Positions 10,201 to 19,905 of a DNA stretch of 64,000 nt are shown here, piece after piece. The stretch's first letter is position 1. Each line of letters starts with the position of its first letter. This stretch comes from Luidia sarsii. Lineage: Eukaryota > Echinodermata > Asteroidea > Paxillosida > Luidiidae. The position numbers and the translations under genes are program-made. A model generated the notes under the pieces. That model saw nothing but the letters and a program-made list of their open reading frames with translations. It had not been told where the DNA came from and made no database searches. The stretch spans positions 5,332,621-5,396,620 of the forward strand of contig OX465117.1 of the NCBI GenBank assembly GCA_949987565.1, given 5' to 3'.

Positions 10201-12842
10201 TGAAAATATGATGAAATAGAAATTCGATGAAGTGAAATTTGATGAAATGAAAATTCGATGTAATGAAAATTCGATGAAATAAATAATCGATGAAATGAAA
10301 TGAGGCCTGGAATCAAATTTCAAATCAAACTTAGTTACTTTTGTTTTGCTTTACATTGTCAAATATAGGCCTCGATATTGGGCATGGGTATTAGCCAATT
10401 TAAAGTAATCAAGTTTCTGTCCAAACAATGAACAAAAACATAAATTGGAATCACTATTGGTCGAGAAAAAAACTCATACAAACTACAAACACTTAATATA
10501 AAACCCGAGTGTTGGTTGGGAAAATCCCTCAGCGTTTTTGCAAGAGTTTATCTTCATTAACTCATACTATTCCTTGACCCGGATCATCAAAATAACACCG
10601 GTGTATGTTCACTGAGGTGTTTCTTAGGGCTATTCGCTTGGATATTCTCAGTCAGTTACTTTCCTCTGCGCGGTTGAAAACCAATGGGTTACTATAAATT
10701 GTAAGATCTTCAGTTAATTCCTTTCCCTCGGCATGAAATCATATCAAATCGCTCGCTTGACGGAACATTAACGTATTCTGCTGTTGCAAGCCAAATGCTT
10801 TGTATGTGCGAAGGTTACACAGAGAAAACAACCTTTCCAACGGGAAATTCCCAGACCACAAGGCCCAGTCCAATTCCTGGTACAAGTCACGCAAGTCTCG
10901 CGTCTAAACCTGGACCGTTAACGAAAAAAAAAAGAACCACTGGAAAAATTCCCGTACTAACCCAGTGTGCCAGCATGCACCATTGAGCATTCCGGGGGGG
11001 GGGGGGGGCGCATCTACCCAGTGGGACTGAATCGGGGAAATCCCCGTCTTAATTGGGCGGGGTGTCCATGCGCATGCGTCAAATAATGAGAGGGGACCGC
11101 ACGTCCGCACTTTTTAACCTAGGATGATTAGGGGTTATCTTCTCGTCGGTTAAGCGTGTACATGAAGACTGTATTGTCCAGGGAGCACGTTCGTTTTCCC
11201 AGGACGATCAGGGGAAAGTACGAACCTCTCATGTCGACAACCTGAGATTGTTTTTTACTCGGACGATCAGGGGCATAATCTTAGCCTTAACTGTAATTTC
11301 TGGTCCGGGCTTGGGCCCGCATTTAGGGTGGCATTGGGTTCGGATTTTGGGTTGCATTGGGCTCTGATTTTGGGTAGCATTGGGCTCTGATTTTGGGTAG
11401 CATTGGGCTCTGATTTTGGGTAGCATGGGGCTCTTATTTTGGGTAGCATGGGGCTCTTATTTTGGGTAGCATTGGGCTCTGATTTTGGGTCGCATTGGGC
11501 TCTGATTTTGGGTAGCATTGGGCTCTGATTTTGGGTAGCATGGGGCTCTTATTTTGTGACGCATTGGGCTCTGATTTCGGGTCGCATTGGGCTCTAATTT
11601 TGGGTCTCATTGTACTCTGATTTTGGGTTGCATTGGGCTCTGATTTTCAGGGCTTGCATTGGGCTCTGATTTTCAGGGGTCGCATTGGGCTCTGATTTTC
11701 AGGGGTCGCATTAGGCTATGATTTTGGGTCGCATTGGGCTCTGATTTTGGGTCGCATTGGGCTCTGATTTTGGGTTGCATTGGTCTCTGATTTTGGGTCG
11801 CATTGGGCTCTGATTTTGGGTCGCATTGGGCTCTGATTTTGGGTTGCATTGGGCTCTGATTTTGGGTTGCATTGGGCTCTGATTTTGGGTCGCATTGGGC
11901 TCTGATTTTGGGTCGCATTGAGCTCTGATTTTGGGTCGCATTGGGCTCTAAATTTGGGTTGCATTGGGCTCTGATTTTGGGTGGCATTGGGCTGATTTTG
12001 GGTGGCATTGGGCTCTGATTTTCTGGGGTCGCATTGGGCTCTGATTTTAGGTGGCATTGGGCTCTGATTTTGGGTGGCATTGGGCCCTGATTTTGGGTGG
12101 CATTGGGCTCTGATTTTGGGTGGCATTGGGCTCTGATTTTCAGAGGTCGCATTGGGCTCTGATTTTGGGTGGCATTGGGCTCTGATTTTGGGTAGCATTG
12201 GGCTCTGATTTTGGGTGGCATTGGGCTCTGATTTTAGGTGGCATTGGGCTCTGATTTTGGGTTGCATTGGGCTCTGATTTTGGGTTGCATTGGGCTCTGA
12301 TTTTGGGTTGCATTGGGCTCTGATTTTGGGTTGCATTGGCCTATGATTTTGGGTGCATTGGGCTCTGATTTTGGGTTGCATTGGTCTATGTTTTTGGGTG
12401 CATTGGGCTCTGATTTTGGGTTGCATTGGCCTATGATTTTGGGTGCATTGGCCTATGATTTTGGGTGGCATTGGGCTCTGATTTTGGGTGGCATTGGGCT
12501 CTGATTTTGGGTGCATTGGGCTCTGATTTTGGGTGGCATTGGGCTCTGATTTTGGGTGCATTGGCCTATGATTTTGGGTGGCATTGGGCTCTGATTTTGG
12601 GTGGCATTGGGCTCTGATTTTGGGTGCATTGGGCTCTGATTTTGGGTGGCATTGGGCTCTGATTTTGGGTGGCATTGGGCTCGGGCTTGCGCTTGGATTC
12701 AAACGCATGAAGAACATTAGTAACTGTTGTTGGGTTCGAAGCAAAAGTAAATCTAATATCGCGCTACCCCCAAAAAACACCCTGCGGATTGATGAAAGCC
12801 GATTTCAAAATACATGTAGATGCCAGGACAAAACCGAGATTT

Positions 12843-12873
<31 letters not shown>

Positions 12874-15800
12874 CCGAGATCGACAGAGAGACAAAAACAG
12901 AGAGACAGGGATAGTTATTACAGCATACATGAGCAAGGGCGGTTAGACAGAAAGACACAGACACACAGTGAGACAGAAAGAGACAGACATACAAAGAGAG
13001 ATAGAAAAGCAGAGGGGGAGGGGGATAGAGAGACAGAAAGACCGAGAGACAGAGAGACACAGACAGACACAGAGAGACATGGCTAGTAAGAGTGATACTG
13101 ATATAAAAGAAACTAGAGAGAGAGCAAAAACCACTCCAAAATATACCACGAAGAGCAAAATAGAAACTGGTTCGTGGTTGCAACCATGCAGTATAGGAAA
13201 GAACCATAGGGCTATATTCTTCGAAAGGAAATCCACATTATTTACAGCAAAGTGAACGCATTATAGGGCCTAACTCACTGTCACTATGGGACGGGTTCGT
13301 AATAATCATCGCCAGATATAGACTGAGCTGTTTTGCATCATCCGTTCCTGGTTCAGGAAGATGGGGTGGGTGTGTGTATGGGTGCGTGGGTGTTGTGTGA
13401 GCACAGTTGACGGGCCGCGTTTGAGTCACGAGGCAGGACATGCGCGCTCCGTATTATGGTAGTTCGTGCAAGGTTCGGGCGATCATCGTGCGTGCGAACC
13501 AGAAATCTCAGTGGCAGCTAACAGTTTCATAATCTACACATGTAGGTCAATTAGAACATGCGGTTCTATCGAGAAGCGGTGCTATCATCGTTCTCCGGAA
13601 CATGTCACGCATCCGAGAATCGTTTTCATGAAATTACATTGTTTTGTAATGGCTTTTCTTTTTAACAATTAGCTATACTGTATATACGCGAATATACGTA
13701 CAATTAAGGTATGGCTACTTGGCAAGGCGGGCGCTGTCAGCCAGCCCATTGACCGACCGACCGACCGACCGACCGTCCGTCCGACCGACCGACCGACCGA
13801 CCGACCGACCGACCGACCGACCGTCCGTCCGACCGACCGACCGATCGACCGTCCGACCGACCGACCGACCGACCGACCGTCCGTCCGACCGACCGACCGA
13901 CCGACCGACCGATCGACCGACCGACCGACCGACCGACCGACCGTCCGTCCGACCGACCGACCGACCGACCGACCGACCGACCGACCGATCGACCGACCGA
14001 CCGACCGACCGACCGACCGACCGACCGACCGACCAACCGCCGGTCAGCAGCCAGCCAGCCAGCCAGCCAGCCAACCGACCGACCGACCGTCCGACCGACC
14101 GTCCGACCGACCGACCGACCGACAGACCAACCGCCGGCCAGCAGCCAGCCAGCCAACCGACCGACCGAGCAACCAATCAACCGACTGTCTGACCTATACA
14201 TACTACATAAATGCCGGCCTAACCAAACCCCCCAAAGATACAAACACGCGAACACGAAAAAGCCCGAAAATGGAACAAAACAACGAACGAACCGACCTAC
14301 AAAGTACAACCACCAACATTCCCCAACAAAAACCACAGACTGGCAATCCTCGCAACAAGCCAACCAGACAACGAACCAAAAGGCCAATCCCCATGATTGC
14401 ATGACGAGTTTAGCCTTGACATCATACAGGCGCACACATAGCCAATCGACTGTTAAATTTTTCCCGAACCGCCGTGTTACACGAATAACCATATTCCCGG
14501 ACCCTGTTTAATTCAATTGTTGTTGACAAGCGCTGACCCCATGTACAAACACACCTGCTCAAAATCTCGTCTCCCGGAACCAAAGTTCAAACACAATACC
14601 GGGTAGGCCTATCCCCGACCCTCCTGGCCCTCGCAGATTGCCTGTGTGTTTTGATCTTATAGATAGAAAAACAAGCAGATAATGTGTAATTTCATATCTC
14701 CAGGAATTACCTTTGAGCAGCGGTATGAGGCACGAACGGTGCTGCTGATGAGTGAACTTCATTAGTGTTCACGCTTCTCCGCTTTCCGTTGCACACTAAT
14801 TTAATCCGTGGCCCCAAATAAATGCAGCCAACTCTGCAGTAGATGCCTTCGTACGTGAGGGAGGTGGAGAGACAGCCGCTGCCAATCCGTGGGCCCTTCA
14901 CACTCAGCTAGCCGGCGCAGTGTGCAGTCAACCAGTCAAGTTTGCGCAACTATGGAGCGTGGTACGCCCCCTCCCAACGACGGGGGAGCTAAATCTCTCC
15001 CTCGTTATATGCACACACCCACGCAAAGTTTGTTTGCTGGTAACGTTCAGTACACACACCACCACCACACATTGCTGTATCCTTGTGGAGACATTGCTTT
15101 GTCCTCGTGCACTATACATACAACCGAACGAGAAACGATTTTTAAAAATGTTCCCATTTCAACCACATTCACTTTCCGGGGTAGAAGTTTGGACCGTATT
15201 ATCCCTTATGTATAACACTTCGGATTCTTACCCATCACAAATTTCCCGTATTAATTCATAAGTAATTTCCAGTTTTGTGAAATCATTGTGGAGACCTATA
15301 CGTCTTACAATTTCCCTGTGGACTGTGGAGACCCATTCAACCTATTGGATTAGGTCTCCACAAGGCGCTAGATTCGCGCCCACACTGCCACTATAGTACT
15401 ATGGACACACAAAAACGCTCGCGTCATGATGTCTTGTTAGCAAACGACACCTTGCCAACGATAGCTAGCCCTTTCACTCAACCGTTGTTGTTTAATTCTC
15501 CTGTTCGCTTTGAGAAAGCCTCGCCACAGCTCCCTGCACTGATGCATGTACACGTACGGTGTACTTGTATCACCCAGACAGTGCCCTTTGTACAAAATGC
15601 GGAAACGGTCCACTTTTATTCGCAGGCAACAATAGCATGCCTAATCCCCATAAAAAACACATCGCGATTACAGAAGAAAGAGATTGCAGATTTAATCACT
15701 GCAGATCGTACGTTTCCTTCTGACGGGAGTTTAGTCACCAGTCCTGTCTACAATGTCCTGACATATGTGCTAAGTGTGCTTGTTTCAAAACACCGCCGTT

Positions 15801-17064
15801 GAATTTCGACGACATGAGTGAACCTTGAATTACTCCAACATTTCGGCGCCAAGAAATAAAACAGAGCACGTCTGAAGATCCCATTTGTCTTAATGAGTAA
15901 TTTTATCTCTGCATGGGGTATTTTTTCTTGAAAAAGCCATCACTGAAATTTATAACCGTAAGTCAATCCACTATCCTGGGGAAAATATAGTTCAACAAAG
16001 TTTTTAAGCACAAAAGTTGAGAGAAGTAAAGGATGGAAAAATGGTAACTCCGAACTATAGAGGGCAGCAGATAATCCCTTCAGTTGCAGCGCTCTTCGGA
16101 AATTAGTCCCACATGAAAAACACGCGTGATTCACGTTACGATTTAAGTTTTTACTTTATTTTGGTGTACGGTGAATTCCATAAGGTGTGTAGGCCTAGCC
16201 GAAGCTTTTTTTTAGAAATCACAATTTTCATTCATTTTTGTTCTCTGTTTCAAACTTTAAGTAAAGAGCACTGACAATGTTTTGGTAATTGTACACGCAT
16301 CTATTGTTATTTTGTAATCTAGCTGTGTGTACTAGAAAGATCGCCTTGAACATCTTAATTCATGGAGATGGCGTATTATACACCCTAAATATCCATTGTT
16401 ATTGTTACCATCAACAGGTTACCAGCCTTGTATCCTAAAAGCCAAAACTGACATAATTAGGGCCTATACATTAACATACATCCAGACATAAAGCGATATT
16501 CTTACCTGGAGCCTGTCCCTCTGCCACTGCGAGACGACTGCCGACCGCCAACGACGGTTGCTGAGTCGCCACCAGCCGGGGACCGGCCACTATCGCCGGC
16601 ATCTGGTGGACGAGGCCGGCGGCTCCGGCACCGGCACCGGCACCGGCAGACACCACCGGCCGGTCGCTAGCGGCATTGGCGCTGCGGCCGGTCAGCGGCC
16701 CCACGGTGGTCGCATAGCGGGACTGCGCCGCAGGCTGGCCAGGGCTCGGGCCTCTCTTCCGCGAGGAGCCGCCGGCTGACCCCCTGCCACCGCGGGCAGC
16801 CGGCCGGTTAACCGCGGCGCCGGTGCCGGCCGGTTGAGTCCGGGCCTGCCGCCGGGGCGCCGTGACGGCGACGATGGCAAAGTTACTGCTCCTGCTGTTG
16901 CCGTTGCTGTTGCTGTTGGTTGTATTAACTTGGAAGACGTGCTCCGAGGAGGCGGAGAGATTGAGCGGCAGCGGTGGCTGGCCCGCGCGGCCGGCGGGTA
17001 ACGCCGACTCCCCCTTGTCCTTATCCGTCATCTTGACCGGCAAAGGCGAATGCCAGTTCGGCAT
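4047..17064 (-). CDS. BCL3/IkB-like ankyrin-repeat protein with polyglutamine tract (partial, 4 exons)
   Basis: Exons (minus): 17,064-16,506; 9,306-9,105; 5,606-5,492; 4,257-4,047. The intron phases (1, 2, 0, then 1) join cleanly, giving about 362 residues before the model leaves the window. The N-terminal third is low-complexity (Ser/Asn, then Pro/Arg/Gly/Ala), followed by 21 consecutive Gln. The junction of exons 2 and 3 then restores DEDGDTPLHIAL, the entry to ankyrin repeat 1 in IkB-superfamily proteins. Repeat 2 starts QQTPLHIAAITGNP, and repeat 3 has DRNGQTAMH and LDLNKRNY. These features resemble BCL3 more than IkB-alpha, p105 or IkB-zeta. Known BCL3 is nuclear and binds p50/p52 homodimers; that role is inferred here from family only. 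The remaining ankyrin repeats and C-terminus are not seen. The start may instead be the Met at 17,031, which has the better context (A at -3). Confidence 0.78.
4303..4920. repeat. Purine/pyrimidine-biased low-complexity block
   Basis: About 600 bp of almost pure purine on the plus strand (GAGAGA, GGAGAC, GAAAGA motifs). On the sense strand of the BCL3-like gene it is therefore polypyrimidine. It ends about 45 bp upstream of the exon 4 acceptor. Apparent long open frames here are artefacts of composition. Confidence 0.9.
5492..5606 (-). CDS. BCL3-like exon 3 (ankyrin repeat 1)
   Basis: Acceptor TTCCAG|GCCGCTG, donor CAGCAG|GTGGGT. It encodes (T)PLHIALSQETVDTRLIL followed by QLVDLIQLAGKSLDIFNEMQQ. 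The long helical insert between PLHIA and LDIFN is typical of repeat 1 in BCL3/IkB proteins. Confidence 0.85.
5686..5800. mobile_element. Short foldback element (about 115 bp)
   Basis: Arms GCCGTGTCCGAAACGGG-like at 5,687-5,705 and CGTTTCGGACACGGC at 5,784-5,799 are inverted with respect to one another, with about 80 bp between. No coding content. It lies in BCL3-like intron 2. Confidence 0.6.
5821..6053. mobile_element. Inverted-repeat element (MITE-like)
   Basis: Arms of about 45 bp: TTTTCGAAATGAAGGCT with AAGGCTCAGGCTTAGGCTTCG on the left, and the complement CGAAGCCTGAGCCCGAGCCT with TTCATTTCGAAAA on the right. The spacer is about 140 bp without coding potential. It lies in BCL3-like intron 2. 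Confidence 0.65.
7253..7421. mobile_element. Inverted-repeat element (MITE-like)
   Basis: Left arm includes CATTCAATGAGGGTATGCCC and ACGTAATACGCACTGTG. The right arm carries the inverted counterpart CACAGTGCATTTGATTACGT and GGGCAAACCCTCATTGAAT. The loop is about 40 bp. Non-coding, in BCL3-like intron 2. Confidence 0.65.
7740..7792 (+). repeat. 35-bp dispersed module (GAGAAAGGTCCTGCTAGGAT)
   Basis: Carries CCTTTGAGAAAGGTCCTGC followed by TAGGATCGAAACGTCAGGCC. Related copies occur near 7,506, 19,984, 35,166, 42,630, 45,430, 45,481, 53,545 (inverted) and 61,225 (inverted). Some copies are paired into hairpins. I do not recognise the family. Confidence 0.7.
8035..8185 (+). mobile_element. tRNA-derived SINE
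   Basis: The head has an A-box-like GGGTAGCTCAGACGG (8,082-8,096) and an intact B box GGGTTCAAGTCCC (8,137-8,149), followed by the family tail CTTTGCCATTT. It is preceded by the family block AAAGACTTTAGTTGACTATT. The head does not fold as a canonical tRNA and sits in a repeat context, so it is not called as a tRNA gene. A second degraded head (GGTCAGGAGGAAGAGCC) follows at about 8,400. Confidence 0.75.
8580..8960 (+). mobile_element. TTAA-flanked MITE family A, copy 3
   Basis: Full-length copy (381 bp) from TTAA at 8,580 to TTAA at 8,957, with inverted termini AAAGCCCCTACACAAC and GTTGTGTAGGGGCTTT. It lies in the BCL3-like intron between exons 2 and 3, about 145 bp from the exon 2 donor. Confidence 0.85.
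9105..9306 (-). CDS. BCL3-like exon 2 (polyQ and ankyrin entry)
   Basis: Acceptor CTGCAG|CCAGCC at 9,306 with a TTAAC branch-point-like motif upstream; donor AC|GTGAGT at 9,105. It encodes SHLTPAPAFTVVGTPHL, 21 Gln, then HRFATDPSFTLCMAVE and RATAQDEDGDT. The last Thr codon is split AC|G with exon 3. The reading frame is fixed by the DEDGDT-PLHIA junction, which is diagnostic of the family. Other frames of the CAG/CTG tract (poly-Leu, poly-Ala) are not used. Confidence 0.82.
9191..9253 (-). repeat. CAG/CAA tract coding for 21 glutamines
   Basis: Twenty-one consecutive codons on the minus strand, 15 CAG and 6 CAA. The CAA codons interrupt the pure CAG runs, the longest of which is five. The tract lies in a supported exon of the BCL3-like gene about 28 residues before the first ankyrin repeat. 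Length polymorphism is likely at such a tract. Confidence 0.85.
10203..10300 (+). repeat. Short tandem repeat, ATGAAATGAAATTCG type
   Basis: Degenerate tandem units of about 14-17 bp built from GATGAAAT and AAATTCGATG, about six copies. Intronic in the BCL3-like gene. Confidence 0.75.
11300..12690 (-). repeat. 23-bp minisatellite, about 60 copies
   Basis: The plus-strand unit is CGCATTGGGCTCTGATTTTG plus GGT, with CG/GG/TT/AG variation at the junction and some 22-bp units. Because 23 is not a multiple of 3, all three frames are visited and a periodic 23-residue protein pattern (PKIRAQC, PKSEPNATQN, QSPM) runs for hundreds of codons. The reading frame is a by-product of the repeat. Intron 1 of the BCL3-like gene. 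Confidence 0.92.
12840..13110. repeat. GA-rich low-complexity block
   Basis: Purine-rich on the plus strand, dominated by GAGAGAGA, GACAGAGA and CACAGACA motifs. No gene. It is similar in composition to the block at 4,303-4,920 but unrelated in detail. Confidence 0.85.
13745..14180. repeat. GACC tetranucleotide satellite
   Basis: Over 400 bp of (GACC)n with periodic GTCC variants, grading into CAGC-rich (AGCC)n near 14,045-14,070. Open frames on both strands (Thr-Asp-Arg-Pro or Gly-Arg-Ser-Val periods) are composition artefacts. Intron 1 of the BCL3-like gene. Confidence 0.92.
16506..17064 (-). CDS. BCL3-like exon 1 (N-terminal, low complexity)
   Basis: Open from an in-frame stop near 17,111 to the donor CCAG|GTAAG at 16,506/16,505. 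Two candidate starts: MPNWHSP at 17,064 and MTDKDKG at 17,031. It contains an Asn/Ser run, Arg/Gly/Pro-rich stretches and an Ala-Gly repeat (AGAGAGAG) at about 16,627-16,655. The exon is strongly GC-rich compared with the flanking DNA. Linkage to exon 2 rests on matching phase 1 and absence of a competing gene, so it is less certain than the other joins. Confidence 0.6.
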
Positions 17065-18394
17065 TGAGGGCGATGAGGCAGTGTTCCCGTTCCTCTTGTG
17101 TTTGTGTTTTTGCTAAGTTTGTAGACAGCAGTCGTGGAGATAAGACCTGGCAAATTACGACGCCAGAAAAGACCGCTAGTGGCCGGTCACTGTTTCCGTT
17201 ATAAACAAGCACGATGCCGTCGATTACCAACAAAAAAATCACCTGGTGAAGCAACGGCAAAACACATAGGCCTATAAGGGTATGAAATCACACATAAATT
17301 ACATAAATTGTAATTCAATCAATTGAAATTATACTCTCTGAGAGTGAATCTCAGAAATGTTGAGGGCCCGGCGTTTGCGTCGTATACCAGGACGTTCCTC
17401 AAAGGCAGAGTTTCAAAGTCGTGTTTGGCTGACAAAATCGCGTTACAACGGAATGGCCGATTATACAATGCGGGTACATATATGATTACCATTGTCCCTC
17501 GCTCAAGTGAAGGGGAGGGGAAATGGCGAAGAAATATAAGATAGGGATGAAAAGATTAGGATAGTAAAATTAGGAAGGCGAACGAACGACAAGTCGTTGG
17601 CAGGCGCAGTTTGAGGTTGTTATGTAACGTGTTTGGCCTGTTTCCATTTCGCCAAATGACCTTCCCATACCGCCATGTCATCAGCGACTGAGCCAACAGG
17701 GTTCGGGGCTATTGTTAAAAACACTTTCACTGGTCCTGACCGTCACTGACTGGTTGCAATGCTTCTGTCCTCGCTCTAGCACTATCCTTTCCGCTTGCTT
17801 GGTGAATGTGGTTGAGACTTGGGACTGCTTGCCCATTTTTTCCTTATTACTTACTTCATAAGTGATTTTGGACGTGTACAGTATACTGTACAGCATAAGA
17901 GCAACAACGTAAGCCGGTAAGCGGCACACCGACACTCTTTTCCCGGACCAGGAAGTGCACTGCTTAGCCAGCGTATAATAGTCTGTGCATAAAGGTGTTT
18001 ACCGTTATACCTAGGCGATTTCTTACTTGGCTGTGAGCTGCGATTAAGGTTATATCACTTTCTTGGATACACGAGACAGTTCACCTGAAATATTCCAGGC
18101 AGTCTTCAAGGAGAAATTCACAGACCTCAAAATTACCATTAATTTGCTTGAGTGCAGTGCGCTGAGAAACTCGCAAGAACGCCCTTTGTACTGAAGAGAT
18201 CTTTTTTGGTGTGTTACACTTACAAGCCAATGCAATTGCTTGTCTGCTAAATTTATGTGTGACATGGATGCGCTTTGGGAAGAATTATGAGTCTTACAGT
18301 CCTACATGTATCATGGGCACAGGCACATGAAACCCTGAAATCACCAATATGCCATTGCCATACGTACATTGTGTGAGGACCTCTTTGCTAATAA

Positions 18395-18870
18395 AGAGCC
18401 TTTTTTTGGCTGGACCAGGACTTGAATCCTAGATCTCTGACTTAAAGCCCCTACAGCTACACAACATTGGTCGAGGTCAAAGAATAGCATCCATACGTTG
18501 TCTGATCCAACATAATGCATGAAATAGCACACCTGTGAAAATTTTAGCTCAATCCGCCAACCGAGTCTCAAGAAAATCGTGAAAACCGCTTCATTTGTTT
18601 TCGCGAAAATGCAGCATTCAACGCCGTACTGTTCCGAAAAATAGTTTAGATCTCGGTGAGACGTCAACTATTTCTTTTACTCATTTCTCCCAAAATACAA
18701 CACTTTAGGCAGAAATATTTCAGTGACAGATTCCTATTATAACCATCTTCAAACTGTATAAGTTTCATGTAAATCTGTGAACATTTCTGTTTTTCGATCT
18801 TACCAATGTTGTGTAGGGGCTTTAACGTACCAGCGCTCTCACCATCTAAGCTATCATGGGGTCCTTAGAT
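18395..18870 (-). mobile_element. SINE interrupted by MITE family A, copy 4
   Basis: The B-box side of a minus-strand SINE (GGACCAGGACTTGAATCC at 18,414-18,431) is separated from its A-box side (CGTACCAGCGCTCTCACC at 18,826-18,843) by a 384-bp family A MITE. The MITE lies at 18,442-18,825 and is flanked by TTAA on both sides. Removing the MITE and one TTAA restores the usual SINE order, because an uninterrupted relative at 53,341-53,420 reads GTACGTTAATCCAGAGG at this point. Confidence 0.85.
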
Positions 18871-19014
18871 TGTGGCCTTCCTAAATACATGTATACTGTC
18901 TTGGAGTCAACTACTCTTTACTGGGTTCGGGGAGTATTCAACCATTAACTTGTTATAACCTGGCAGCAGCAGCTTGGAGATCACACAAAGTGGGTGCAGC
19001 TTTTTTTCAAAGTA

Positions 19015-19195
19015 CGTCAAACAAATGAAGGAAAATATAACTGGAAACTTTTTAAAAACAAATTTGAAAAATTGGCAAACAAAACTTTGATTGGACCAGG
19101 ACTTGAACCCGAGACTTTGGTACACAAAACCAGAGGTCTCGGGTTGAAGTCCCAGTCCAGTCATAGGTTTCTTTGCCATTTTTCAAAGTCACTGT
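19015..19195. mobile_element. Head-to-head pair of SINE B-box halves
   Basis: A minus-strand half (GGACCAGGACTTGAACCCGA) is joined to a plus-strand half (CCAGAGGTCTCGGGTTGAAG) at about 19,110. The flanking tails (GGCAAAC...ATTTTTC) are likewise mirrored, making a palindrome about 180 bp long. The A box is absent. Confidence 0.7.
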
Positions 19196-19376
19196 TTATA
19201 AAGTGAAAAGCAATTCATTTCATTACTTTTTCCTTCACGGTTGCTTGCAGCTATTTCCTTGTAGATTGTACATGTAGATTGAAATTGTCATGGATTTTTT
19301 TTTATTTGGGGGCTTGAGTTCTCAAGGCAAGTCTATTAAGTTTTCTTATCCAATGCCTCATTGTACATGTACATGA

Positions 19377-19905
19377 CTTGGCTATACGTCAGGGTCCACG
19401 TGTAGCATAATACATTATACTTATAGTTATAGTGGCACGTACATGTACATGTTTGGTATTGGCATGTACATGTACATGTTAACTGTTTTGTATTGGCACA
19501 TGTACATGTACTGTATATGTTTGGTAATGGCACATGTACATACACCATGTACATGTATACTGTTTGGTAATGGTATTGGCCCATGTACAGTGTTCATGTA
19601 CATGTTTGTTACCGGTACATGTGCACATGTAAATGTAACTAAATACATGTAGATACTGTACATGTTTTTCCCGGTACATTAGTTGCACATGTGCACATGT
19701 ACACATGTATAGTTTGTTGCTGGTGCATGTGCACATGTAACATATGATTTCATGTGTGTACTGACACATATACTGTACGTTACGTACACTGTCCACGTAC
19801 GTAAAATGAACATTTATACGGTACATGTACTCATAACATGTCCATATGTAGGATTAGACATACCATACCGGTGTGTACATGTACATGTACACGAACTGTA
19901 CAATA
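19377..19905. repeat. TACATG-rich low-complexity tract
   Basis: Dense in GTACATGTACATGT-type self-complementary hexamers interspersed with TGTTTGGTATTGGCAC-like units. It has no consistent unit length and no gene. Confidence 0.8.

Noticed and set aside
11716..12780. 354-codon open frame (PKIRAQC period) on the minus strand
   Set aside because: It is a direct translation of the 23-bp minisatellite, with no domain or splice context and frame-independent openness.
13715..14492. Long frames rich in Gly-Arg-Ser-Val or Thr-Asp-Arg-Pro
   Set aside because: Produced by the GACC tetranucleotide satellite; open on both strands for compositional reasons.
15401..15802. 133-codon plus-strand frame
   Set aside because: No domain, no splice context, and length compatible with chance.
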